Assembly: GCA_963921825.1 (NCBI GenBank)
Contig: OY997593.1
Coordinates: 52,808,039 to 52,872,038 of the forward strand
Source: Erodium maritimum
Taxonomy: Eukaryota > Streptophyta > Magnoliopsida > Geraniales > Geraniaceae
Direction: 5' to 3'
Length of the DNA stretch: 64,000 bases
Every line of letters starts with the position of its first letter. Within the stretch, counting starts at the first letter, position 1. The notes beneath the pieces were generated by a model. That model searched no databases. It saw nothing but the letters and a program-made list of their open reading frames with translations, and was not told the DNA's origin. Both the position numbers and the translations under genes were made by a program. This document shows positions 24,490 through 36,145 of the stretch, piece after piece.

Positions 24490-27400
24490 TCATCCAGTCA
24501 CCAACAACCTCCTAGACTTCTTCCTCAGACAACCAGAAGGGTCTACCTGCCAATCATAGAACGAGCAATCCGACCTGATAGAGTTAGAGGCCCACAGAAT
24601 CCCGAAAGAAGTATTCTGAATCTTCCCAAAAACAATGTCAGCACACTCCATCACACCATTAAAAACCACAGCGTTTCTATGCAACCAAACATGCCAGAAA
24701 ACAACATAACCAACCCTCACCCAATGCCTCCACCATCCAACTCGCCCAAAGCCCTTCCAAGATAACTGGCACTCAGCAACAGATCTTGGAGAAACCCAAG
24801 CAATACCCCACCAAGAAAACACCTTGCCCCACACGAACCATATAAGTTCACAATGAATGAACATATGGTTTACTTCCTCCATTCCCAATCTACAGCCCCT
24901 TCAATACATATCATATAAGGTTACAGGAACCCCACGGGCTTCCAAGAAAACAGAAGTTGGCAGAGCCGACCACGCCGCTAGCCATACTAACATAGAGTAT
25001 TTGGGAGGAATACCCTTCACCCACAAGATCGAGGCCCAGTCCAAGGCCGGGGCGGCCCCGTCGCCTGAAATAATAGAGTAACATCTCAAAACTGAAAAGC
25101 CCTCATCATGCTTCTTCCATAAGATCCGGTCCTCCAATTCCGGCTCTATAGACACCCTAGAAATAAGCAGCAGAAGAGCATTCCTCTCATCTCTCTCCCA
25201 ATCCCATAGTCTCTAACGAACTGGAATAACCCAACTCCCACCTCTCTAGTACTCGGCCACCAGACTGGTTTTATTCTCCACTGCAGCATAAAACAAAGGG
25301 AACCTATGACGGAGAAGAACTTCCCCAAACCAAGGATCATCCCAAAAGCGGACCCTTGTACCATTACCCACTCTCCATAGATGACCCTGATTGCCAAACA
25401 AAGCTCTACAAATCGGGTCAGAGGCAAGACCAATAATATGATGGAAAAGAAATAAACTACCTCTCCGGTCCAAAACAGTCAAGTCCCAATCAGTAGCCGA
25501 CCACCCCATCCTAAAACAAATCACCAATTTCCACAGTGAGGCAGGTTCCGAGGCAAACCTCCAAAACCACTTGGCCAACAAAGCTGTATTCATATCACCC
25601 AACCTTCTTAGGCCGAGCCCCCCCTTACCCTTTGGTCTACAAACTCGGCTCCAACTAACTTTAGGAAAGCTTTTGCCAGAGTTATAAGATTTCCACACAA
25701 AAATTTGTTGACATGCTTCAAGTAATTTTATAACAGCTTTTGGTGCACGTAATAGAGACATATAAAAAAGGGGGAGACCTGATAGGGTACTTTGGATCAA
25801 CACCACACGCCCAGCAGTAGATAAAAACTTAGTACTCCACACTGCCAAGGACTGTCTGTACTTCTGAATTATTGGATCCCAAGTGGCTATCCTTCTCGGG
25901 GATGCACCCAAACTAAACCCCAGATACGGCATAGGGAGAGAACCACTCGAACAGCCCAAACAAGCCTCCACCTGTTCACTACACAGTCCACTACCATTCA
26001 GAATAATTGCCTTAGATTTAGAAAAGTTGATCCTCAAACCTGAAACCTGCTGAAAAAATACCAGAGTTTGCTTCACATGAGCCAGATCATCAAGATCACC
26101 TCTCAAGAATAGAAGGGTATCATAGGCGAATTGAAGGTGGGATAATGAAATTCCGTTTCCCACCTCCAATCCCCGAAACCGGCCGATAGCTATGTCATGC
26201 TCAATAAATCTGTGAAGACCTTCAGCAACTAATAAGAATAGAAAAGGAGAAATTGGGCACCCCTGACGAATTCCGTTCACCATCTTAAACTCCCGGGTTG
26301 GAACCCCATTCACCAGAATAGATAGATGAGCCTGAAAAAGACCTCTCATCCACATTCTCCACCGAACACCAAAGCACATCTGTTCCATAACTTCATCCAA
26401 GTAATCCCAATTCAACATGTCATACGCCTTTTCAAAATCAAGTTTCAACAATACAGCCTCAACATTTGACCTCTTGATCATATGAATCACCTCGGATGCT
26501 ACTAAGACCCCATCCACGAGTTGCCTACCCGCTACAAAGGCACTCTGAGTATCACTCACAAGATTGTCAATAACCTGCTTCAACCGGTTTGCCAACACTT
26601 TGGCAACAATCTTGTAGGGGCCGGATATCAAGCTTATTGGCCGAAAATCACTTAACAGTTCAGCTTGATCATGTTTAGGTATTAAAGTAACAAAGGTCGA
26701 ATTCAAACCTTTACCCATATTGCCGATGGCGAGAAATTCATCAATGAAGCGCTTAACATCAAGCTGAATAATGCTCCATGGCACCTTAAAGAACTTAAGT
26801 GAAAAACCGTCTGGGCCGGGGGATTTTTCGCTACCACAGGCATCAATAGCGGACTTGACCTCCTCCAAAGAACATGGACCCTCCATATCAATAGCCTGCA
26901 CGGGAGTAAGGGTGTGAAACGGTAAGGAAGGCAACCGAACTCGACCATCCGACCTATTAGAAAATCGGGCCTCAAAATGTTGAGCAGCCGCTTCTTTCAT
27001 CTCCGACGGTACAGTTATAAGACCAGAGGCTCCACGAAACTGAGATATTTTGTTCCTATGGGCTCTATAATTAGCAACCCGATGGAAGAAACGAGAACAC
27101 CGATCCCCACCTCGGAACCACTTAACTCTAGACTTCTGTCTCCAAATTTTTGCCTGCAACTTTCTCTTCTGAATTAAGAGAGCTGTGTACCAAGCCCGGT
27201 CTAACTGTTCAAGCCCCGTTAAATCACGGTCCTCCTGCAACTTATCCAACCCGTCAATCAAGGATCGCAGCCCTTCAATGTCTTTATCAATAATACCAAA
27301 AACCTCCTTATTCCAAACCTGTAAATCATGCCTCAACGCCTTCAGTTTCGACCATAAAGTAAAAGAAGCTGATTCAAAAATGGGGTACGAATTCCACAAC

Positions 27401-28173
27401 TCAGAAACTTTCGGGAGGAAATTCTCATGCTTAGTCCAAGCATTTAGGAACTTTAGAGGCCGAGGGCCCCAATTAACAAGTTCCTCATGTAACACAATCG
27501 GTCTATGATCTGAGATATCACGAGGCTTACTTAACTGTTTTAACGGTCCAAATGTCGTAATAAATTCTGGAGATACGAGGAAACGGTCAAGCCGAGACGC
27601 CTTAGACTCCCTTCCATACCAAGTGAACAATGACCCGACCATGGGAAGATCAATATGCCCAGAATTGGAGACAAAATCCTGAAACGCCCTTATATCCGAT
27701 CTAGAAGAATGACTATTCCGTCTCTCCCTATCAGACATAACAGCATTAAAGTCTCCTCCGATCACCGAGTTCTCAGTCACCCTCGAAACAACATCTACCA
27801 ACTCTGCCTAAAGCACCCTCCTGGCCAACAAAGTGGATGGGGCATACACATTGACAAACGAGACCGGAATATCAGACTGAACCCACCGGCCCTTCCAAAC
27901 CAGAGCCCGTTCCAACGGCTCCACAGCGTCCACTGTCAAACTAGACGTGCGCCACAAACTAATAATCCCACCAGCACTCCCATCCGCCGGGATCAATTCA
28001 CACCCCCAACCAGAACCAAGACCACAACTTCTCAACTTTACCAGGTCTATAGCACCCCATTTAACTTCTTGCAACATGATAAAATCCGGTTTTACTTTCG
28101 CTACGAGACCTCTCAGACTTTGATACTTCTGAGAGGTGTTGAGTCCTCTCACATTCCATGAGAGGACGATCAT
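24490..28173 (-). pseudogene. LINE ORF2: endonuclease / reverse transcriptase, four stops
   Basis: ATG at 28173, one frame of 1228 codons to the TAG at 24490. Endonuclease blocks: SWNVRGLN, LQEVKW, GDFNAVM, SDHRPIVL. RT blocks: KLDFEKAYD, RQGCPISPFLF, then FAYD (Tyr codon on 26122-26124) in place of the catalytic pair of Asp. A zf-RVT end follows, with an HMFIHC half-finger near 24860. In-frame stops: 27808-27810 (TAG, endonuclease), 25246-25248 (TAG), about 25213-25215 (TAG) and 24901-24903 (TGA, at the first finger Cys). Stops plus the lost catalytic Asp make it inactive. No frameshift, unlike the first LINE. The 61-bp gap from ORF1 argues for reinitiation or internal entry rather than overlap coupling. 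Confidence 0.93.
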
Positions 28174-28233
28174 CTTTCATGCAGGTAGCGAAAGGACACC
28201 CCCGACGGTGTCTACTGGCCCAGTAAATTCCTC

Positions 28234-29661
28234 TCATTCATCATCAGAAGCACTAGGTTGCTTATTAAACAGTCTTCTACGAGACGTACTTGGGCCAAGC
28301 TTACTCAGATTATTAAGCACAGAATGACCAACAGCTAAAGCTTGATCACTAACCTTTGGGGCCAATGTCGATAAAACCTTCAACTGATTCACTGATGGTG
28401 CCCCTGTACTACTAGCCTTCTCTGCCGATTTCGTCCGGGACCGAGTCTGAATAAACGATCGTGTTGGTGAGAGGAGCTGCTTACGAACAGTGAAATTAGC
28501 ATTAGTGATCGGCACATGGTCACTTACTAGCACACCAGAGTCCCTGTCCCGTTGAAACTGTTGGCCATCCTTATCCTCTTCACCCACCGAATCCGATTCC
28601 AACTTGGACCTGATCTCTCCATCCTCACGCGATTTCGAAAACCCGTCCGAGTCGGACTTGGAACTTCCCGAACCCCCAGAAGCGTGACACGGAGGAGCGA
28701 TACCTACCAGAGGATCTCCGACTGGTCTCGACGACGGAGAGATAATCACCTTGAATGAACCGTCCCCAAGTCTGAAATCAGCTTCAGAGCGTGACCATGG
28801 GCGTGGAGCACTAATCAAAGCAATCACTGAAGAAAACATCTCTCCATCATCACCATACTCAACCGGAGTCCAAATCAAATTGACTCCCTCACCCAGCAAT
28901 TCATTCAAAGTTGCCTGAGAACGCCCATGCCAAGGGACCCCGTCTATCTTCACCCAGCTCCACACACCTCCCACCAGCATTTGCGAACCAGAGAAGCTCA
29001 CAATTGCGAACCAATTTTCGAGCCATTTCCACCCGGTCTCACGGAGCATTTCCCCAAACACCACATCGGAGCAATTAACCAGGTAAGCTCCTCCCTGAAC
29101 GTGCCTCAATTCCATTCCCTTTGCACCATGATCAGCGAATTCAAAGAGCAATTGATCCCTTGTTAATCGAGTCCGATTGACCACCAGGATACTGGATTGG
29201 ATCCAAGCTAACCGATCCTGATCCATCATCGGCCTCCCAGAGTTCACCTCATTCACCTTCTTCCACACCCTTCCCTGCACCTTCTCCCGACCCTTCGCCC
29301 AAGCCAAAGTTACAAAGAGGATGTGGCCTTTGACCTTTACCCCGTTCTGCCGACTCACAATTTTCCTTGCCTCCTCCACCGAGCTCGTCTGCAGAAATCC
29401 GAAGTAACGGCCACGAAGATTTGGTCGATGAACGAATTCCGACATCGTCACATGTCCGCAACTTCCGAAATAAGAAGCAAACCAGTCATCGGTAGTGTCA
29501 GCCGGCAAATTGCAGACGAAAACGCGCCCCTCCTTGCTCGGAGAAGACGGCCCTTCCCCCGCCGCAGATCCTCCAACTAGAAGTGCTGCCTTGAAGCCCT
29601 GCACGCCGCCCTGATCGCCGCCGGGAGCCAGAACCCCTTTTCCCCTCTCTCTCTCTCTCCA
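28234..29661 (-). pseudogene. LINE ORF1: RRM + DUF4283-like RNA-binding protein
   Basis: Open from 29661 to the stop at 28234, ~475 codons. RRM at about residues 27-105 counted from 29604: RNP2 VFVCNL, RNP1 RYFGFLQ. DUF4283-like core follows (AWIQSSILVVNRT through WSWVKIDGVPWHG). The C-terminal third is Ser/Asp/Lys-rich and ends SRRRLFNKQ...SDDE; no zinc knuckle. There is no in-frame ATG before the RRM: the only upstream ATG (29660-29662) is one base out of frame, next to a (GA)n run, and an in-frame TAA overlaps it. A slip in the microsatellite probably detached the start, so I call it a pseudogene although the body is clean. It would coat element RNA and partner ORF2. Confidence 0.85.
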
Positions 29662-29680
29662 TTACCTCTATATAAAGTAT

Positions 29681-29700
29681 TACTAATCGGTTTTGTTGAT
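29681..29700. repeat. LINE target duplication, right
   Basis: Perfect 20-bp partner of 24331-24350; LTR sequence resumes at 29701. Confidence 0.95.
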
Positions 29701-30039
29701 AAATGTTGATTCTTTTATTTTATTGCTTTTTCCTACTGAGCGTAAGCTCACCCCCCCCCCCCCCCCCCTTGTTTACTGTTTGTACAGGTCTTCTTTTTGA
29801 GTAGTCTAGAAGTTGTCTCAAGGCTCGGGAGCTCCTTGGGGATTGGGATTGTCCTAGAGACGTATTGGCTTTTATGAACTTTATTTCATGTTAACTTCAG
29901 AGCTGTTGACTCTTGACTGTGGTTCTATTTACTTTAAAATTTAGAAGTTTGCATTATTAAATCTTTCTTTTAATTTATTTATTTATCGTTTTTTTTGTTC
30001 AATCTCGAGTCCGGTCAAAACCGGATTTGGGGTGTGACA

Positions 30040-30044
30040 ACTAA
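30040..30044. repeat. Gypsy target duplication ACTAA, right
   Basis: Follows the terminal GACA of the 3' LTR; pairs with 13790-13794. Confidence 0.85.
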
Positions 30045-30871
30045 CACCACCACCGCAAGAAACAGATCTACAAGAGTTGACTACTCCGAAGGCCAACACA
30101 ATTAGAGATCATAGCCTACTCCAAAAGCAGATTTGCCGTTCAACTTTGAAACACCCCCGACCACTGCACCTCGAGAGCACCGAGACGAACTAAGGATGAA
30201 CAACAAAACCAAGGACAGCACCCGGATCCGACCTGGCACAGACTCGTATCTGGCCCAGACTCGGCCCGGCCTATGCGTAGACCTAGACTAGGCTCGGACC
30301 CAATTCAAACCCAGCCAGGCCGACCAAAACCCGAACCGGCAGAACCCTACCTGCACCTGCAGCAGTCGCCCAAACCCAGCCAATCCGACCTCGATCCCAA
30401 CTCAACTTCAGACCGAGAACGAAGAGGAGACTCCGGCGAGGAAGAGGCCTGAAGATCCACGTACACCAAGCTCAAGCGAGACGATGAGCTCAGCGGAGCT
30501 GTCCCGGCGACTCCACGAAGCTCCGATTCCAGCGAGCGAAGCGAAAGGAGCCACCATGAGCTGCCAATGGGAAGGAAGGAGATCTGCCCGAGACCTGCAA
30601 CTGCCGACGAGCAACCACCTCCACAAGCCTCTCCGACGAATAGCAAACCGGAAGGAGAGGGGGAACAAGTCCAAAGGCGACCCAGAAACGGACGAGGTTC
30701 GGGAAGGGGAAAGGAGAAGAAGGAGGGGGTGGAGGAAAAGGGGGGAGAAGGATAGGAGAGCTCCTCGCCGACAACGATCTCAGCCACGATCGAGTCCGTC
30801 ACCGAGGCTGGGAACAAGGGAGGTGGCTGGTTTTGGAGAAGAAGTTTTTTAGTATATGAATGGTAGTTGCT

Positions 30872-30890
30872 CCAACATACTCTCCTCTAT
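30872..30890. repeat. Target duplication of retroposon C, right copy
   Basis: CCAACATACTCT identical to the left copy at 12674, then diverges by an indel. Confidence 0.6.
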
Positions 30891-31605
30891 CTGGTGCTTG
30901 CTCTCCACGTAGCTGATGCCCTAATAATACAAGCGAAAGTCATGTAAGTTGTGTTGGCCATTAATGTCGATGTCCGGAATTTTTCTGTACAAATTCATGG
31001 CGAGATAAGGATGAGCGAATAAAGTAGTAAATCGAATAATATACACACAAAAGCATCAATCCTGCTTTCTATCGAAAATTGTGTGGAGAACGGGGTTGGT
31101 GTTACTATCCGTGTCTGAAGAGAAATGTGGATTCATTGTTCCATTAATCATTGATGCAATGAAACAAGTTTCACAACTTTGAGAAAGGAAAAATTGTTCA
31201 GACCACCAGAAAAAAATATGATCAGCTATTGAAGTCTATAATAACGTAATTTGAAATTAACAATTTCATATTTACCATATGAAGTTCCATTTACCTCACC
31301 ATCGAGCTTTAGTTTTTCAGTGGGTCTATGGCTCAACGAAAGTAAAGCAGATTCTGGTCAATGAAGTTGTACAGAAAATGCTGTGATCTTTATTTCATCC
31401 TGGGCCCTACTTGACTTCCCAATTGACTGCTGGCGCTGATAAGAGAAACCAGTTGGTCCGAAACGATGCTTCCGGATTCATTCTACACCTCAGGTGTGCA
31501 ATTGTTAGTTCCATCAAAAATGAGAATCATTTATATGTTTGATTCACGCACTCGTACGTGTTACATATTGAATCCTTTCACCTCGTTCCATCTCTTTCTT
31601 TTCTT
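30891..31605. other. No gene recognised
   Basis: AT-rich, stop-rich sequence after the nested block. No terminal repeats or coding motifs recognised. Confidence 0.4.
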
Positions 31606-32182
31606 TTTGAGTAAAGGGTAAGTTTCTATTCAATCATTTCCGAAACATTACAAACATAAAATCAAGAGATAAAACCCGAAACAAACCGAGATATTGGCCG
31701 GTATCCCCGTTTGTAAAAGCAGGTGATGCGATACATTAGGCAGAAAATATCTAAAACTTCTATAAAAAACATAATAGAAGATAATCGACCTATAGAGATA
31801 AGCACATTACGCGAGACCAAGAAGCTAAAAACCCGTCCAGGTGGTTGTCTTGATTTGCGATGCGATGATCATAATCATCCCAAGAAACATGACCCACCCA
31901 AACAGGACAATGACAAGACTAGTAGGTTAGGAAGACTCATCTGTTTCTGGGTCCAATAGGTTTCCATCGCTTACTGGGCCCCGACCCCCTACGGTCTGGG
32001 TCCAGATCCTAATCGATGTTGTTGGGAAAATAATGAAGAGCAGTGGTCTCTTGAGCCTTCCAGTGCAGGGAAACGCCCTTGAGGAGTAAAACACCGTGGT
32101 GGGAACAAGCTGACAATCCGAGAGCATTTCGAACACAGCCGGGGTGGGGGGCACTTGATCGTTTGAGATTGGAAGATCTGGT
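31606..32182 (-). mobile_element. Possible minus-strand retroposon remnant
   Basis: Begins TTTTGAGTAAAGGGTAAG, the inverted look of a LINE tail (...CTCAAAA) like those at 37290 and 51369. Abuts the copia LTR piece at 32183. No protein recognised and no target duplication; weak call. Confidence 0.3.
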
Positions 32183-32710
32183 TGTTAGTCTTAGTGCCCG
32201 TAGTTCAACCGTAAACAACCAAATGTATATATCATCGTTAGCAATAAAAGTACAACGGCTTTATGTATTACTTATGTGTTGAAGTGATATATCGATGTGT
32301 TATCTGATATATCCCCACCATGCGAATTAGAACCATAGATCGAGATAGACCACACTCGATGGGTCCCTAGTCAACAAAGCTTCACTAGAAGCGACTAGTA
32401 TGAAAGATGACTCTTCATGGCTTACGTTCTATTTATTCATTGGAATGAGATTCCGGTGTCTGATCATAGATATCATGTGGGACATGATATTGGACGACCT
32501 GAAATGAATATGTGCCATAGATCAAGTCATGACCATATTCAAAGTCGTAGCTTATCATGTATCCTTATACCAAGGAGTCTTTGTGTTTGCTATGCAGTAA
32601 ACAATTGAGTTTGACCTGAGCCCAATGCATTATCTCAATCATAAATATGAAATTTTATTAATTCGAGAAACGAGATAAAAAAATGGTAATAGAATCGTGA
32701 AAATGATTGT
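32183..32710 (+). repeat. Truncated copia LTR, same family as 58124
   Basis: Starts TGTTAGTCTTAGTGCCCGTA exactly like the LTR at 58124 and stays nearly collinear for ~430 bp (shared GATCATAGATATCATGTGG). It then skips ~200 bp of the full LTR and follows again around 'ttatctcaatca', fading out near 32700. No internal domain follows, so it is a degraded solo or truncated LTR. Confidence 0.8.
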
Positions 32711-33414
32711 AAATGACGAGTTGAGGTTCCAGTGACGACCAGAATACTAATCCTATATTAAGATACCTGGTACTACTAGGAAAAAAAATCTTAAGGTGGT
32801 TCCCCATTCACTCGATTTGCTTGTCTAAGACACTCGTGGCGCCCAAAAGTTCTCATGGGAACCAACGAGGTTTTTTGGTATTCCTAGGAGGAGGGCTCAT
32901 TCCCTTTCGTCCACCGTGGTGTCTTCCATTCCCAGAGCAACCCTCAAACCTTGAAGCTTCCTCGTTGATCTCGATTTTCATTTGGCAGATACATACAGGG
33001 ATGCACATCCATTGTGGTACGGATGCGAAACAACATGATATGTGGCCTTAGCGCCTCTCAATCGTTCCATGTTAGCCTTCCAGTGCCGATTTCCTTATCG
33101 GAGAGTATGTTAGGCCGGAAGGTTGGAGTTGACGACGTGAGGTCGGTGTGGGGGCAGCTAACGTGATTGACATCCGGATCCAGGGTGCCCACTGTGTTGG
33201 TCGTGGTTTAAAGGGGCAGCGCATGGCAAGGCGAGGGGAACAAGGTCCTTACAACGGTGGTGAGGGAAAAGTCATGTTGACCGGATCATTTTGAGAGAAG
33301 AGGTAGAGATGGGAGAGAAAGAGAGAGAATTTGAAAACTCTAATAGACAGATAGATAATCAAATTGGATCTAAATATTATTGTAAGGTATTGTGTTAAAA
33401 ATGAGATAAATACA
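32711..33414. other. No gene recognised
   Basis: Moderately GC-rich stretch with a 76-codon plus frame (32821-33051) that shows no domain or codon signal I trust. Could be remnant of another transposon. Confidence 0.35.
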
Positions 33415-35390
33415 CAAAATAATTTTATTTTATTTTGATCAATAAGACAATAATAAGGAATGGACAAGCTAAAGTCCATCAAAACCTCCAACAAGAATGA
33501 GGAAAACAGAAAATGGATGAAAGGAAATTAGTACCACCCAAAACAACCGGGTAACAAACTGAAACATAAGGGAAAAACTATGCAACCCCTCAGAAAACAA
33601 AAAGCTATCTGAACATGAACAACAATAAACTCCCCAAGACAAACATCAGAAGAAAAGCCCTGTAATAAAATCCATAGCTGACACCGGCCATCTCCTCAGT
33701 GAGAATATGAAGGGATGCTTGCAAATGAAATCAGAGCCAAAGAGAGAAAGGGAAGCCCACGTGAAAGCATAGCTTGTTTGTGGCCGAAGCAATCTCATAG
33801 CTTCTTAAGAAGATTGAAGTTATGAGGAAACAGAACTCGGGAAACTGGAGAACGATGATAATAATATCCACATCAAAAACAAACCGGGACATGAATCACA
33901 CAAAGAAGCAGAACACTTATCCTATGAATGATATACCCCACTCAGAAAAGGAGAAAAAAGAAAAAATACAAAGAAAGAAACCCCCCCCCCCCCCCCCCCC
34001 GCCAAACCATGAATTAACCCTACAGCCAAAGAAAGAAAGAAACACAAACTGAAGAGATACCTCACACACCACACCATTCACACCAACCACCCCGGAAACC
34101 TAACCTCAAACCTATTGTCCAACTGAGAAAGCCACCAAAAACAGTATGGACTTCATGGCCATTTAGCACCAACTGAAGAACCAATACTAAGCTAAGACCA
34201 TTTGATACAGTCCGAAGGACCTAACTGCCACATAATAAAGGAGAAATAAGATTTTGAAGGCTTGAATTTAGCCCTTTTCCCACGCATAAGCTTGATGAAC
34301 CACTTTCATGAAAATTTCTTGGGGAGTAAGAAGGATCCCATTTAACACTTTATCATTTCTAGCTAACTATATTTGCCAGCAACAAATTTTAATATGATTT
34401 GCCCAAGTATTCTTGAATCTGTGACACAGCAAATACCTCCAAGAAGTCGTTAGTGTCTTAACATAATCAGGAAGAACACAAGAGACCCCCCACCATTGTG
34501 AGACTAAGCACCAAACCAACCAAGCCCTTAGACAATATCGAAGAAAGACATGTGCTCCATCCTCAAAGTCCCAATTGCACATAAGGCAAATGATTTCTTG
34601 TAGAGTTAAACAAACACCTCTTTTTTCCAAGAAGCATTTGGAGGGAATGGCATCCATATAGGCTAACAAACGAAAGGCAGTTGTCTTCGGAAGAATACCA
34701 GGAGTCCACATATTTTTAGATCATGAAAAACAATGCTAATCAGAGATGCCTTGTTGTGTAAGCAAAGTGTAAAGCCTCTTGACAATGAAAACTTTATTAT
34801 CCCAAAGCCAATTCAGAATATCATCATGTTGATTCAGATGAATGCCAGTTAATAACTCAGATAAAATCAAGCCTTCTAGAATTGCCCACCCATTGAGATC
34901 TCTCCTTAGATTTATATCCAACTGAAAACCATCCCAAACCTCAACCACCATCATATTCTTTGACTATGAGAGAAGATATAATATGGGAAAAGGGTTTTTT
35001 AAGACAAAATCCCCACCAAACATCATACCAAAAGAAACCCCTATCCACATTGCCCAACCTCTAATGCAGGCCTCTTTGACCAAAGAAATTAGCAAAGATA
35101 AGATCCTTGATTAAATATATGATATGGGACATGAAGCAACACTTGCCTACTTCTGTAAATACTTATAGACCCCGTCTCCATCCAAATATTGCACAGACAA
35201 CTAATTTTCGAAGAGAATTCCTCTCCAAAGCAAACCTCCACCACCATTTTTCTAGTAGAGCACAATTCATCAGGGTTAAGTTTTTGATCCCCAAGCCCCC
35301 TTGTTGTTTGGATCTGCAAACATACTCCCATTTAACTTTACAGAAGGATCTTCAATTTGATGATCCATGCTAAAGAAACCTCCTTTCCCA
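33415..35390 (-). mobile_element. 5'-truncated L1-like LINE, minus strand
   Basis: The 3' end is the T-rich TTTTATTTTATTTTGATCAA near 33421-33441. The body holds only the C-terminal third of ORF2 and a 3' UTR containing a 20-base C tract at 33981-34000. The right end near 35390 cuts into the region after RT, a typical 5' truncation. It resembles the LINE at the window start more than the one in the gypsy LTR. No target duplication recognised. Confidence 0.8.
34367..35390 (-). pseudogene. LINE ORF2 C-terminal fragment
   Basis: Minus-strand segments read as the post-RT region: a W..VC.....GGLG-type block (near 35290) followed by a KWWWRFALE word around 35240, then 34954-34736 (WDGFQLDINLRRDLNGW) and 34711-34367 with the zf-RVT-like end (FRLLAYMDAIPSKCFL, CLMC). 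Several stops and frameshifts separate them. No endonuclease or RT catalytic region remains. Confidence 0.8.
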
Positions 35391-35559
35391 GCTTACCGTA
35401 AACTTGATCACACTTGTCATTTTATTTGTTATTAGATCTTAACACTGGATTGTTAAATTAGGGTGTTTGGATAAGGTTTTATTTTATATTTTAAGAAGTG
35501 TTTTTGAAAATAAAAATATCACATTTAAATTTTAAAAAGGACTTGTTTAAAGAAAATAG

Positions 35560-35885
35560 GGGTAACACCAGGAACTAACTATTGTAAGAATGTACCGTTC
35601 AAAAACTAACTATAAACTAGTTAGTCGATCAAATTAACACATTAGACTTAAGGTAATAGTTAGAAAGTAACATTTTCCGTTAGAAATGACAGAAATCGTT
35701 AAAAAACTCCAAGAACTAACTGTCATATGACTATTTTAACTCAAAAACTAAATGTAAACTTGTTAGTTTTTTGAGTTTTTTTAACGTTTTCCGTCATTTC
35801 CAACAAAAAATATTAGTTTGCGTGATTACCTTAAGTGTACCGTATGAATTTGCTAATCAAATTTGTCTATACATAGTTTTTTATT
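35560..35885. mobile_element. Small inverted-repeat (MITE-like) element
   Basis: About 330 bp with imperfect inverted arms: left about 35600-35705 and right about 35765-35880 share TTAAGGTAAT, TTTCCGT..GAAATGAC and GTTAAAAAACTC in opposite orientation. No coding capacity. Target duplication not resolved. Confidence 0.5.
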
Positions 35886-36144
35886 TCAATAGTCAAGCAA
35901 CAGTCTGTTCTTAGAGTTCTTCCAAAAAAAATTAAAAAGATGATATTGGGTACCCAATCAAAATACCGTTGAACAAGAATGCTATTATAGCTCAACAAAT
36001 CTCTCAAGGATCTCAATGTCAAAATATACTTTAAGAAATTAAAAATAAATTCCACAATCTCAATGTAATAATGATACTTGTTGTAATAACACAAGCCAAG
36101 AATGATTAGCTGAATATACACTAACCAACACAAAAATGGTAACG
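35886..36144. other. No gene recognised
   Basis: Short AT-rich flank before retroposon D1; nothing supported. Confidence 0.35.
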
Positions 36145-36145
36145 T

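Larger units (their letters stand above)
24351..29680 (-). mobile_element. Full-length L1-like LINE inside the gypsy 3' LTR
   Basis: 5330 bp between perfect 20-bp target duplications. Poly(A) appears as 14 T at 24350-24363 region next to the left duplication; the 5' end is at 29680. Order on the minus strand: 75-bp 5' UTR with a (GA)n run, ORF1, 61-bp spacer, ORF2, short 3' UTR. Different subfamily from the LINE at the window start: the ORFs do not overlap and the proteins differ. Four in-frame stops in ORF2 but no frameshift, so it is a fairly recent arrival, younger than the gypsy element it lies in. Confidence 0.95.
13795..30039 (+). mobile_element. Ty3/gypsy retrotransposon, chromovirus (Del/Tekay-like)
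   Basis: Complete but dead element: 5' LTR 13795-16632, primer-binding site, gag, pol, polypurine tract, and 3' LTR 22020-30039 interrupted by a LINE. TSD ACTAA on both sides, TG...CA ends. Pol order is protease, RT, RNase H, integrase, which defines Ty3/gypsy. The integrase ends in a chromodomain-like block, and the LTRs are very long (2.84 kb), both usual for Del/Tekay. LTRs differ by roughly 3-6% in stretches compared by eye (about 15120-15640 against 23200-23700), so the insertion is a few million years old at ordinary plant rates. Removing the inserted LINE leaves an element of about 10.9 kb. Confidence 0.93.
22020..30039 (+). repeat. Gypsy 3' LTR, split by LINE
   Basis: Pieces 22020-24350 and 29701-30039, about 2670 bp together. 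Same start (TGTAAAGACC) and end (TGTGACA) as the 5' LTR. It lacks ~190 bp present in the 5' copy, has one extra copy of a GACCGAGCGTTTGGGCTTGG unit (about 22670-22740), and has a shorter pure C tract (18 C at 29751-29768). The four GATGCTACGTG repeats are at 23823, 23890, 23925 and 23993. Confidence 0.92.
12693..30871 (-). mobile_element. Retroposon C, split by the gypsy element
   Basis: Two pieces, 12693-13794 and 30045-30871, join across the ACTAA target duplication of the gypsy element to give ~1.93 kb. The 3' end is at left (TTTTTATCAGCGAATACAAA; minus strand ...CGCTGAT plus poly(A)). The right piece is GC-rich, as expected for the 5' end. Imperfect target duplication at 12674-12692 and 30872-30890. 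Family relationship to A and B comes from the shared end and the internal gaagcacaa phrases. A minus-strand frame at 30347-30817 (156 codons, Ser/Leu-rich) is open but unrecognised. Confidence 0.65.

Noticed and set aside
24857..25081. Plus-strand ORFs within the nested LINE (24857-28758)
   Set aside because: Antisense shadows of ORF1 and ORF2, which are identified by domains on the minus strand.
35107..35373. 88-codon plus ORF
   Set aside because: Antisense to the truncated LINE ORF2 fragment.
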